A DNA stretch of 64,000 bases from Hyphomonas sp. (GTDB taxonomy: Bacteria > Pseudomonadota > Alphaproteobacteria > Caulobacterales > Hyphomonadaceae): positions 62,001 to 126,000 of the forward strand of contig NZ_JALHLS010000006.1 of assembly GCF_022844445.1 (NCBI RefSeq), in the 5' to 3' direction. How positions within the stretch are numbered: the first letter of the stretch is position 1; every line of letters begins with the position of its first letter. Made by a program: the position numbers and the translations under genes. The notes under the pieces were generated by a model. That model was given only the letters and a program-made list of their open reading frames with translations. It searched no databases and was not told the origin of the DNA. Positions 8,014 through 15,569 of the stretch are shown one piece after another.

Positions 8014-9009
8014 CTAACCCGCGAGGAAGGCAACGGGTTCAACGAGATGTTTCATAGGCTTGCCGCTTAAATAGTGCGCCAGATTTGCGAGAAAAGTCTC
8101 GTCGGCGCCCGCCACTGTTCCCGGCGTTTCTGAACTGTCATGCGGCGTGATGGAAATTTTCGGGTGGCGCCAAAGCGGGCTGCCTTCAGGCAGCGGCTCT
8201 GTCCGTGTCACGTCCAGCGCCGCGAAGGCGGGCCGCCCCGCATCCAGCGCCGCCATCAGCGCCGCCTCATCCACCAGCGCCCCGCGCCCGAGGTTCAGGA
8301 ACAGCGCCTCCGGCGCCATCGCGGCAAAGAAGTCCGCCCCGGCCATATTCTCGGTCTCCGGCGTATGCGGCGGGCAGAGCAGCACAATATCTGCGCGCGG
8401 CAGCTCGGTCATCAGCTCGGAGGGCGCCACGATCCGCGCAGCGCCTTCGGCTGGCCCCGGCGAACGACGCAGGCCCGTGACCTGGCCGCCCAGGGCCGTC
8501 ACACGGCGCCCGACCGCCTGCCCGATCGAGCCGTAGCCAACCACCAGCCAGAGCGAACCCCTGATCTCCCGCGCCTTCGTCCGCTTCCAGGCTCCCTCGG
8601 CCTGCAAGGCCCTGTGTCGGGGGCCATTGCGAAGGAAATCCAGCGCCTGCCAAAGCGCCCATTCCGCCATCGCTTCGGCCTGTGTGTGATTCGTCGTGTA
8701 AAGCCGCGCCTTCTGGCCGATCATCACCAGCGCCGGGTTCTCGATGCCGGCTGCTGCCGACTGGAACCAGTCCAGCGACGGACTTTTCAGGATCCCGGTC
8801 ATGAACTCCCGAACCGCAGGCGAATAGAACCCGTCGGAATTGCCGAACGCAATGTCCAGTGGCGGCAGGGCATCCAGCGCCTCGCTGGTCCATCCGTCAT
8901 GGGCCTTGCCGGCATCATCGATGGTCACGAAACGGACAGCGGCTTCCAACCCCTTGAGCCGCGGGCGAAGGCGGGCGAAAGTCCGCGCATGAAGAAGACA
9001 TGTTTTCAT
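8014..9009 (-). CDS. D-isomer-specific 2-hydroxyacid dehydrogenase
   Basis: A 331-residue NAD(P)-dependent dehydrogenase interconverting 2-oxo and D-2-hydroxy acids. The start ATG 9009 (MKTCLLHARTF) follows a GAGGGC ribosome site. The Rossmann motif GYGSIGQAVGRR is near residue 160, followed by DIVLLCPPHTPET, LNLGRGALVDEAAL with the substrate-binding Arg, and ALDVTRTEPLPEGSPLW with the catalytic Glu. The usual catalytic His region reads ITPHDSSETPG. Its first 21 bp overlap head-to-head with the divergent TIGR02301 gene, which is unusual. Substrate unknown; a glyoxylate/hydroxypyruvate reductase-like role is possible. Confidence 0.88.
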   Translation of the reverse strand: MKTCLLHARTFARLRPRLKGLEAAVRFVTIDDAGKAHDGWTSEALDALPPLDIAFGNSDGFYSPAVREFMTGILKSPSLDWFQSAAAGIENPALVMIGQKARLYTTNHTQAEAMAEWALWQALDFLRNGPRHRALQAEGAWKRTKAREIRGSLWLVVGYGSIGQAVGRRVTALGGQVTGLRRSPGPAEGAARIVAPSELMTELPRADIVLLCPPHTPETENMAGADFFAAMAPEALFLNLGRGALVDEAALMAALDAGRPAFAALDVTRTEPLPEGSPLWRHPKISITPHDSSETPGTVAGADETFLANLAHYLSGKPMKHLVEPVAFLAG

Positions 9010-9411
9010 GCCCTCGTGCTTAGCCTTGCCTTGGGCAGTGGCACAAGCGTCGCGCAGTCCGGCCTGCCCCCGCGCGGCCCGGATTACTTCCGCGATGCCG
9101 CCGACCTGGCGGGCATTCTCGGCTCCGCGCACGCCATCCGCGTGCGCTGCAACGGCCGGGACGACCAGTACTGGCGCCGCTACATGGCCGACATGCTGGC
9201 CTATGAGGCCCCTGATTCGGGCGAGCTGCGCTCCTCGCTGGTGCGCGCCTTCAATGATGGTTTTTCGGACACGAGCGACGACTACCGGATCTGCGACAGT
9301 CAGGCGGTGGCCGCCGAAGCGCGCTATGCGGACCGCGGCAAGGAAATCGCCACGCGCATGGCCACACACTATTTTCCGAAACGGGAACGCAGCGGCAGGG
9401 GTTTTGAATGA
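8989..9411 (+). CDS. TIGR02301 family secreted protein
   Basis: A 140-residue protein beginning MKKTCFHALVLSLALGSG, a Sec signal peptide cleaved near VAQS. The rest matches what I remember of the alphaproteobacterial TIGR02301 family: LAGILGSAHAIRVRCNGR, then DDQYWRRYMADMLAYE, then RSSLVRAFNDGF and a C at the DYRICDS position. No function is established for that family. ATG 8989 lies inside the first codons of the oppositely oriented dehydrogenase gene (21-bp overlap). The stop TGA overlaps the ATG of the next gene (ATGA), so it is translationally coupled to the gamma-glutamyltransferase. Confidence 0.75.
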   Translation: MKKTCFHALVLSLALGSGTSVAQSGLPPRGPDYFRDAADLAGILGSAHAIRVRCNGRDDQYWRRYMADMLAYEAPDSGELRSSLVRAFNDGFSDTSDDYRICDSQAVAAEARYADRGKEIATRMATHYFPKRERSGRGFE

Positions 9412-11324
9412 TACGCACCACGATTGCGGGCAGCCTCAGCGCCCTATTCCTGACCGGTTGCGCACTGCTTGAAACGCCGCCGCCCGAGATGCCGGCTGTT
9501 GCCATCCCGCTCGACCGGCAAGCGGCGCCGATGCCGGGCCCGGTGCTGGACAATGACGCCTACCCGAAACTCGGCCAGCGCCCTGAAGCGGGCCGTCCGA
9601 TCGCCTCGCGCTCAGCCGTCGTCGCCCCGAACGGCGCCGCCGCAACCGCTCATCCGCTGGCAACACAGACGGCGCTGGACGTACTCAAAGCCGGCGGCTC
9701 GGCGGTCGACGCCGCCATTGCCGCCAACGCCATGCTGGGCCTTGTCGAGCCCACTGGCAACGGCATCGGCGGCGACCTCTACGCCATCGTCTGGGACCCG
9801 AAGACCGCGAAGCTCTACGGCTATAACGGCTCGGGGCGCTCCGCGATGGACGCGACCCTTGCCGATGCGCAGGCCAAAGCCGACCAGTTCAAGGACGGCA
9901 AGTCGCTCCCCTCCTATGGCACCATCACCGTCACCGTCCCCGGCGCCGTCGATGGCTGGTTCGCGTTGCATGGCAAGTTCGGCAAACGTCCGATGGCGGA
10001 CAATCTGGCGCCTGCCGTTAAGTACGCGCGAGAAGGCGCGCCGATCCCGGAGATGATTGCCTGGTACTGGTCGCGCGGGGAAAGCCGCTTCGCGCCGGCG
10101 TTCGCGCGCGGCGAACTGGAAGAATTCGACAATGCCAGGAAACTCTATTTCAGCCCCGCGCCGGTTGCCGGCTCCCTATTCCGCAATCCGGACCTTGCAA
10201 ACACGCTGGAAATCCTCGGCAAGAAGGGCCGCAACGAATTCTACACGGGCATCATGGCCAAGAATATGGCCGCCTATCTCGGCCGCATCGGCGGCAAGCT
10301 CGACTATGACGACTTCAACGCCCACACGGGCGAATGGGTCGAGCCGATCTGCGTCGAATATCGCAGCGAAGTGAAGGTCTGCGAACTCGGCCCGAACACG
10401 CAAGGCGTTGCCGCCTTGCAGATGCTCGAGATGCTGGAGCGTTTCGACCTTAAGTCCATGGGCTTCGGATCGCCCGATGCCCTGACCGCCATGATCGAAG
10501 CCAAGCGACTCGCCTTCGCTGACCGTGCGCTCGGCTATTCGGACGCTGCCTTCTCCGGCATTGACCCGTCTATCTTCGTCGCGCCCGGCTACAATGCGAA
10601 ACGCGGCCAGCTGATCGACGTGAAGAAGGCCGCCCCTTCCGTAGCTCCGGGTACGGAGATCACGGATGCCGCCCTGCGCGACGGCGACACGACCTACCTC
10701 ACCGTTACGGACAAAGACGGCATGATGGTCTCCCTCATCCAGTCAAACTATCGCGGTATGGGCTCCGGTCTCGTGCCGGACGGGCTCGGCTTCATGTTCC
10801 AGGACCGCGGCGAGCTGTTCAGCCTTGACCCCAATCATCCGAACGTCTTCGCCCCCGGCAAGCGCCCTTTCCACACGATCATCCCCGCTTTTGCGTTCAA
10901 GAAAGACCTTCCGGGCTGCCAGGTGCGGGCCACCGCGCCGGAACTCGCCTGCCCCTACGAGCCGTGGCTCAGCTTCGGTCTGATGGGCGGCGCAATGCAG
11001 CCGCAGGGCCATGTGCAGATCATCACGAACCTCGTCGATTTCGGCATGGGCCTGCAGGAAGCGGGCGACGCCGCGCGCTGGGAACATGATGGCGGCTGCG
11101 AGCCGACCGATGGTCTTGGAGCGGACTGCGATGTCGGCACCGGCAAGGTAATGCTCGAACGCGGCCTCTCGGACGCCGCCGCCGAACTGCAGGCGCGCGG
11201 CTACAGCGTTACCTGCTGCGAAGCCAACTATGGTGGCTACCAGGCGATCATGCGCGACTTCAACTCCGGCGCCTGGATCGCCGCCACCGAAATGCGCAAG
11301 GACGGCAGCGCGGATGGGTACTAA
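9408..11324 (+). CDS. ggt: gamma-glutamyltransferase family lipoprotein
   Basis: A 638-residue Ntn-hydrolase of the gamma-glutamyltranspeptidase family, which cleaves gamma-glutamyl bonds of glutathione and related peptides in the periplasm. The signal ends in a LTGC lipobox (Cys18), so it is likely lipid-anchored. Visible: AHPLATQTALDVLKAGGSA, AMLGLVEPTGNGIGGD, and the autocleavage site DTTYLTVTDKDG with the predicted nucleophile Thr428. The C-terminal domain has Cys pairs rarely seen in the family (GCQVRA..LACPY, GGCEPTDGLGADCD, VTCCEA), perhaps disulfides. ATGA overlap with the upstream gene and an 11-bp overlap with the downstream gene indicate an operon. Confidence 0.9.
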   Translation: MIRTTIAGSLSALFLTGCALLETPPPEMPAVAIPLDRQAAPMPGPVLDNDAYPKLGQRPEAGRPIASRSAVVAPNGAAATAHPLATQTALDVLKAGGSAVDAAIAANAMLGLVEPTGNGIGGDLYAIVWDPKTAKLYGYNGSGRSAMDATLADAQAKADQFKDGKSLPSYGTITVTVPGAVDGWFALHGKFGKRPMADNLAPAVKYAREGAPIPEMIAWYWSRGESRFAPAFARGELEEFDNARKLYFSPAPVAGSLFRNPDLANTLEILGKKGRNEFYTGIMAKNMAAYLGRIGGKLDYDDFNAHTGEWVEPICVEYRSEVKVCELGPNTQGVAALQMLEMLERFDLKSMGFGSPDALTAMIEAKRLAFADRALGYSDAAFSGIDPSIFVAPGYNAKRGQLIDVKKAAPSVAPGTEITDAALRDGDTTYLTVTDKDGMMVSLIQSNYRGMGSGLVPDGLGFMFQDRGELFSLDPNHPNVFAPGKRPFHTIIPAFAFKKDLPGCQVRATAPELACPYEPWLSFGLMGGAMQPQGHVQIITNLVDFGMGLQEAGDAARWEHDGGCEPTDGLGADCDVGTGKVMLERGLSDAAAELQARGYSVTCCEANYGGYQAIMRDFNSGAWIAATEMRKDGSADGY

Positions 11325-11976
11325 GGCCCTCGCGGCGCCGCCCGAAGCGCCCCGCGACTGTCCACTCTGTCCCCGCCTTGTCGCTTACCGCGAGGCCATC
11401 CGCGCAAAGGAGCCGACATGGTTCAACGGCGCCGTGCCGAGCTTCGGCAGCGACACGGCCGAGCTGGTCATCGTCGGCCTCGCACCGGGCGTCACGGGGG
11501 CCAACCGCACCGGTCGGCCCTTCACCGGCGATTGGGCGGGCGACCTGCTCTACGCTACCCTCGACAAGTTCGGCTTCTCCAAAGGCACCTATGCCGCCGA
11601 CCCCGGCGACGGCCTGAAACTGACCGGCGCGTTGATCACCAATGCCGTGCGTTGCGTGCCGCCGGAGAACAAGCCGGTAGGCGAGGAGATCAACACCTGC
11701 CGCCCCTTCCTGCAATCGCGCCTCGCCGCGCTGCCGAAGCTGAAGGTCATAGTGTGCCTCGGCAAGATCAGCCATGATTCCACGCTGCGCGCGCTCGGCT
11801 TGAAACTCGGCCCCCATCCTTTCGGCCACGGCACACGCTACCAAGTGTCCGTGAGCGGACGGCCCGTCACGCTCCTCTCCTCCTATCACTGCTCGCGCTA
11901 CAACACGAATACCGGGCGCCTGACAGCGGAGATGTTCGAGGCCGTCTTTGCTTCCGCGAAGGAAGCCCTTGGCTAA
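11314..11976 (+). CDS. uracil-DNA glycosylase, family 5 (UdgB-like)
   Basis: A 220-residue iron-sulfur DNA repair enzyme removing uracil and other deaminated bases. The start ATG 11314 overlaps the upstream stop by 11 bp. Four Cys ligands for a [4Fe-4S] cluster are visible: Cys16 and Cys19 (CPLCPRL), Cys114 (NAVRCVPPENKP) and Cys129. Motif A reads GLAPGVTGANRTGRPFTGD at residues 55-73; family 5 lacks the usual polar Asp/Asn there, as seen. Motif B is represented by YHCSRYNTNTGRLT near the C-terminus, where family members usually have HPS rather than HCS. Length suits the family. Confidence 0.9.
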   Translation: MGTKALAAPPEAPRDCPLCPRLVAYREAIRAKEPTWFNGAVPSFGSDTAELVIVGLAPGVTGANRTGRPFTGDWAGDLLYATLDKFGFSKGTYAADPGDGLKLTGALITNAVRCVPPENKPVGEEINTCRPFLQSRLAALPKLKVIVCLGKISHDSTLRALGLKLGPHPFGHGTRYQVSVSGRPVTLLSSYHCSRYNTNTGRLTAEMFEAVFASAKEALG

Positions 11977-12003
11977 ACCCGGCGCATTCGCCACTCTGGC
12001 GCA

Positions 12004-13023
12004 ATGGAAACGCCCGTTGATCTTGCCGCCCTCTCGGCCTGGATGGATACCGAACGCCTTGGCGCCGGCCCGCTGGAAGACGTCCAGCGCCTGGCCGGAG
12101 GCACGCAGAACATTCTCCTGAAATTCTCTCGTTCGGGGCGCGCCTATGTGCTGCGCCGCCCGCCTCCGGTGCTGCGCGCCAACTCGAACGAGACCATGCG
12201 CCGCGAGGCGCGGGTTCTCGCGGCCCTCAAAGGCACAAATGTTCCGCACCCGGAGCTGATCGCCGCCTGCCCGGACGAGGCCGTCCTTGGCGCCGCCTTC
12301 TACCTGATGGAGCCCATCGACGGCTTCAACGCCACTTCCGGCCTGCCGGAGCCTTTCGCGTCCTCGCCGGACCTGCGCCACCAGATGGGCCTCTCCCTCG
12401 TCGACGGCATCGCTGCTCTCGGCGCGCAGGACTATGTCGCCCTCGGCCTCACCGGCCTTGGCAAGCCGGACAACTATCTCGAGCGCCAGGTAAGCCGCTG
12501 GAAGGCGCAGCTGGAATCCTACGCCGAGTTTCCCGAATGGGACGGCCTCAAGGACCTGCCGGACATCGCCGGGGTCAGCCGCTGGCTTGAAGAACGCCGG
12601 CCAGGTACATTCCAGCCCGGGATCATCCATGGCGACTATCACCTCGCGAATGTCATGTACCGCTTCGATGCGCCGCGCCTTGCCGCCATCGTCGACTGGG
12701 AGCTGACGACCATCGGTGATCCGCTGCTCGATCTCGGCTGGCTGCTCGCCACCTGGCCGGAAGGCAACACCGGCACCGTCTCCGTCACGCCCTGGACAGG
12801 TTTTCCGTCTGCGGACGAACTCGTCGCACATTACGCGAAACAGACCACACGCGACCTCTTGCACATCCATTGGTACGGCGTGCTCGCCTGCTACAAGCTG
12901 GGCATCATCCTCGAGGGGACCTACGCCCGCGCCTGTGCCGGGAAAGCCCCGAAAGCGACGGGCGACCAGCTCCACGCCAGCACCATCGGCCTGCTCGAAC
13001 GCGCCAACCGCTGGATCAGCTAA
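12004..13023 (+). CDS. APH-type phosphotransferase family protein
   Basis: A 339-residue kinase-fold protein of the aminoglycoside phosphotransferase superfamily, in the ACAD10/11-like branch often found near acyl-CoA metabolism genes. The start shows GGTQNILLKF, a degenerate nucleotide loop, then YVLRRPP. The catalytic loop HGDYHLANVMY has His209-Gly-Asp211, and the metal-binding Asp lies in IVDWELTTIGDPLLDLGW. ATG 12004 is 27 bp after the upstream stop and the downstream dehydrogenase starts 23 bp after its end, so an operon is likely. The substrate is unknown; in this branch hydroxyacyl-CoA or a related metabolite is plausible. Confidence 0.85.
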   Translation: METPVDLAALSAWMDTERLGAGPLEDVQRLAGGTQNILLKFSRSGRAYVLRRPPPVLRANSNETMRREARVLAALKGTNVPHPELIAACPDEAVLGAAFYLMEPIDGFNATSGLPEPFASSPDLRHQMGLSLVDGIAALGAQDYVALGLTGLGKPDNYLERQVSRWKAQLESYAEFPEWDGLKDLPDIAGVSRWLEERRPGTFQPGIIHGDYHLANVMYRFDAPRLAAIVDWELTTIGDPLLDLGWLLATWPEGNTGTVSVTPWTGFPSADELVAHYAKQTTRDLLHIHWYGVLACYKLGIILEGTYARACAGKAPKATGDQLHASTIGLLERANRWIS

Positions 13024-13046
13024 GCCCCGCATAAAGGACACGTTCC

Positions 13047-14090
13047 ATGAAAGCCCTCGTCTACCGCGGCCCGCGCGACATCGCCTACGAGACGATGAAG
13101 GACCCCGAACTGCACGATGACCGCGACGCGATCATCAAGGTCGACAAGTGCGCCATCTGCGGCAGCGACCTGCACATCTATCATGGCGAAACCTTCTCCG
13201 AAGATACCGGCTACTGCGTCGGCCACGAGGCGGTCGGCGAGGTCGTCGAGGCCGGGCGCGGCGTGCGTCAGCTCAAGACCGGAGACAAGGTGATGATCTC
13301 GGCGGCCGTCGGCTGTGGCCAGTGCCGCGCCTGCCTTGCGGGCGTCGTCAACAAATGCGCCAACAACGCCGCCGGCTGCTACGGTCTCTCGTCCCGGCTA
13401 CAGGGCTGCCAGGCTGAATTCGTTCGTGTTCCCGCCGCCGACTTCAACGCCCAGAAGATTCCGGACGGCATCACCGCCGACCAAGCGCTCATGATGACCG
13501 ATGCGCTCGCCACCGCTTGGTTCGGCGCGCGCAATGCCGACATCCAGCGCGGCTCGACCGTCGCGGTCGTTGGCCTCGGCCCCATTGGCCTGCTCGCGGC
13601 GGAAGCGGCCTTCATCATGGGCGCCGCGCGCGTCTTCGGCATCGACCTCGTGGAGGATCGCCGCGCCGCCGGCCGTGCCATTGGCCTCGAGACACCCGAT
13701 CCGGCCCATGCCCGCGAGATCATTCAGGACGCCACCAGCGGCCGCATGTGCGACAGCGTCATCGAAGCGGTCGGCCACTCGGCCACCATCCGCGCCGCGC
13801 TCGGCCTCTCCGGCAAGCGGGGCACGGTCTCGGTTGTCGGTGTCGCGCAGGACCGAACGTTCGAGTTCCCGATGTCCAAGGCCTTCGGAATGGGCCTGAC
13901 CTTCCGTATCGGGACATGTTCGGTCCCGCAGGAATGGCCGGAGCTGATCCCGCTGGTCCAATCGGGGCGCTTCAAGCCGGAACGCTATATCACGCACAAT
14001 CTTCCGCTCTCGGACGGCGTACGCGCCTACGACCTGTTCGACCGCCGGGCCGACGGCGCGATGAAGATGGTGTTTGATCTGGGGCTTTAG
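13047..14090 (+). CDS. zinc-dependent alcohol dehydrogenase (MDR superfamily)
   Basis: A 347-residue medium-chain dehydrogenase. Catalytic zinc site: Cys38-Gly-Ser-Asp41 and His60-Glu61. Structural zinc site: Cys90, Cys93, Cys96 and Cys104 in [15 protein letters not shown]. The cofactor motif GLGPIG is around residue 176. ATG 13047 follows an AAAGGACA site. It follows the phosphotransferase gene closely and ends tail-to-tail with smpB, the stop codons overlapping by 4 bp. Its substrate is not deducible; the sequence resembles the threonine/sorbitol/formaldehyde-dehydrogenase-like group. Confidence 0.9.
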   Translation: MKALVYRGPRDIAYETMKDPELHDDRDAIIKVDKCAICGSDLHIYHGETFSEDTGYCVGHEAVGEVVEAGRGVRQLKTGDKVMISAAVGCGQCRACLAGVVNKCANNAAGCYGLSSRLQGCQAEFVRVPAADFNAQKIPDGITADQALMMTDALATAWFGARNADIQRGSTVAVVGLGPIGLLAAEAAFIMGAARVFGIDLVEDRRAAGRAIGLETPDPAHAREIIQDATSGRMCDSVIEAVGHSATIRAALGLSGKRGTVSVVGVAQDRTFEFPMSKAFGMGLTFRIGTCSVPQEWPELIPLVQSGRFKPERYITHNLPLSDGVRAYDLFDRRADGAMKMVFDLGL

Positions 14091-14575
14091 CCGCCCTTGA
14101 GAATCCGCGCCTTGTCGCGCGCCCAGTCGCGCTTGGCTTCGTTCTCACGCTTGTCATGCGCCTTGCGGCCGGTGGCGACGCCGATCAGCAGTTTCGCGCG
14201 GCCCTTATCGTTGAAGTAGAGCTTCAGCGGCACGATCGTGCGCCCCGCCCGGTCCACTTCCTGCGACAGCTTTGCCAGCTGCCGCTTCGAGACGAGCAGC
14301 TTGCGCTTCCGGCGCGGCTCGTGATTGAAACGGTTTGCCCCGCCATAAGTCTGAATTTCGGCATTGATCAGCCAGAGCTCGCCCTGCTCCACCGAAGCAT
14401 AGGCCTCTGCGATGTTCGCTCTGCCATCGCGCAGGGATTTCACTTCCGAGCCGACCAGCATCACGCCCGCCTCAAGCGTATCCTCCACGGCATACTCGCG
14501 GCGGGAGCGCCGGTTCTCGGCGACCATCCCGTCAGTGCGGCCTTTGACGGCTGGGGTCTTCGGCTTGGTGGCCAT
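14087..14575 (-). CDS. smpB: SsrA-binding protein SmpB
   Basis: A 162-residue partner of tmRNA in trans-translation, which rescues stalled ribosomes. Conserved stretches are visible: [49 protein letters not shown], and the basic tail [22 protein letters not shown] that enters the mRNA channel. The N-terminal PKTPAVKG extension is short. It starts 4 bp after the dapA stop, so dapA and smpB form an operon, a common alphaproteobacterial arrangement. The ssrA RNA itself was not found in this window. Confidence 0.97.
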   Translation of the reverse strand: MATKPKTPAVKGRTDGMVAENRRSRREYAVEDTLEAGVMLVGSEVKSLRDGRANIAEAYASVEQGELWLINAEIQTYGGANRFNHEPRRKRKLLVSKRQLAKLSQEVDRAGRTIVPLKLYFNDKGRAKLLIGVATGRKAHDKRENEAKRDWARDKARILKGG

Positions 14576-14579
14576 GATT

Positions 14580-15461
14580 TCAGATATTCACGCCGGCATG
14601 GCGCAGCGCCGCATCGATCTGTGCGCGCGCCTCGGCGTCCGGCGGCGTGATCGGCAGGCGCACGTCTTCAGCGCAGAGACCCATCCGCGACAGCGCATAC
14701 TTCGCCGGTCCCGGCGAAGGAGACGAGAACATCGCCCGGTGCAGCAGCACGAGCCGCTGGTTGATGGCGCGCGCGGTTTCAAGGTCGCCGTCATCGAACG
14801 CGGCATGCATGGCGGCGCAGGCCTCCGGCAGGACGTTCGCCGTCACCGAAATGCAGCCTGACCCACCCATCGCCCGGTGCGCCAGCGCGCTCGAATCCTC
14901 GCCCGAAAGCTGGATGAACTGCTCGTCCGGCCCGATCAGGTGGGCGTGCAGTGCCACGCGCTCCATCTCGTCGCTTGCGTCCTTGATGCCGATGATGTTC
15001 GGCAGCGCCGCCAGCGCCGCCACGGTCTGGGGCATCAGATCGACGATCGTGCGGCCCGGCACATTGTAGAGGAACACCGGCAGCGCCACGGCGTCATTGA
15101 TCGCTTTGAAGTGCGCGAACAGGCCCGCCTGATTCGGCTTGTTGTAATAGGGGCAGACGACCAGCGCGGCGTCCGCGCCCACGGCCTTGGCATGGCGTAC
15201 CAGGTCGATCGCCTCATCGGTCGCGTTCGAGCCCGCGCCCGCAATCACCGGGACCCGTCCGGCGGCGACCTCAACACAAAGTGAAACGACCGCCTTGTGC
15301 TCTTCAGTAGACAGTGTCGACGTTTCGCCCGTCGTCCCCACGGGTACCAACGCTGCGGAGCCTCCGGCGATCTGGCGCTCGACCAGCGCGGCAAAGGCGT
15401 CCCTGTCCACATTACCATTCCGGAAAGGTGTGACGAGCGCGGGAATGGAGCCGGAAAACAT
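14580..15461 (-). CDS. dapA: 4-hydroxy-tetrahydrodipicolinate synthase
   Basis: A 293-residue TIM-barrel aldolase that condenses pyruvate with aspartate semialdehyde in the lysine/diaminopimelate pathway. Key residues are present: Thr43-Thr44 ([10 protein letters not shown]), Tyr132 (FLYNVPGRT) and the Schiff-base Lys160 (GIKDASDE). The length is typical. It is divergent from the lytic transglycosylase gene; both relate to peptidoglycan, one to supply of meso-DAP and one to turnover. A 13-bp tandem duplication (15478-15503) lies 17 bp upstream of the start codon in its leader or promoter. Confidence 0.97.
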   Translation of the reverse strand: MFSGSIPALVTPFRNGNVDRDAFAALVERQIAGGSAALVPVGTTGETSTLSTEEHKAVVSLCVEVAAGRVPVIAGAGSNATDEAIDLVRHAKAVGADAALVVCPYYNKPNQAGLFAHFKAINDAVALPVFLYNVPGRTIVDLMPQTVAALAALPNIIGIKDASDEMERVALHAHLIGPDEQFIQLSGEDSSALAHRAMGGSGCISVTANVLPEACAAMHAAFDDGDLETARAINQRLVLLHRAMFSSPSPGPAKYALSRMGLCAEDVRLPITPPDAEARAQIDAALRHAGVNI

Positions 15462-15477
15462 CTTGATATTGCCTGCT

Positions 15478-15503
15478 TTTCAGGGATTCGTTTCAGGAAT
15501 TCG
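15478..15503. repeat. 13-bp tandem direct repeat upstream of dapA
   Basis: Two adjacent copies, TTTCAGGGATTCG and TTTCAGGAATTCG (12 of 13 bases identical), in the dapA/transglycosylase intergenic region. It may be a regulator site pair or a simple duplication. Confidence 0.6.
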
Positions 15504-15569
15504 TGGGATATGCGTGCTAGGCTGCTAAGGTTGGATTGTCACGCTTTGAGACAGAAATAAACATAGGCC

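Noticed and set aside
11260-13041. 593-codon minus-strand frame
   Set aside because: It lies opposite the glycosylase and phosphotransferase genes, both with convincing motifs; it is a by-product of high GC content.
14087-15461. tmRNA gene near smpB
   Set aside because: I looked for an ssrA-like gene around smpB and found only coding sequence; no tRNA-like ends were seen.
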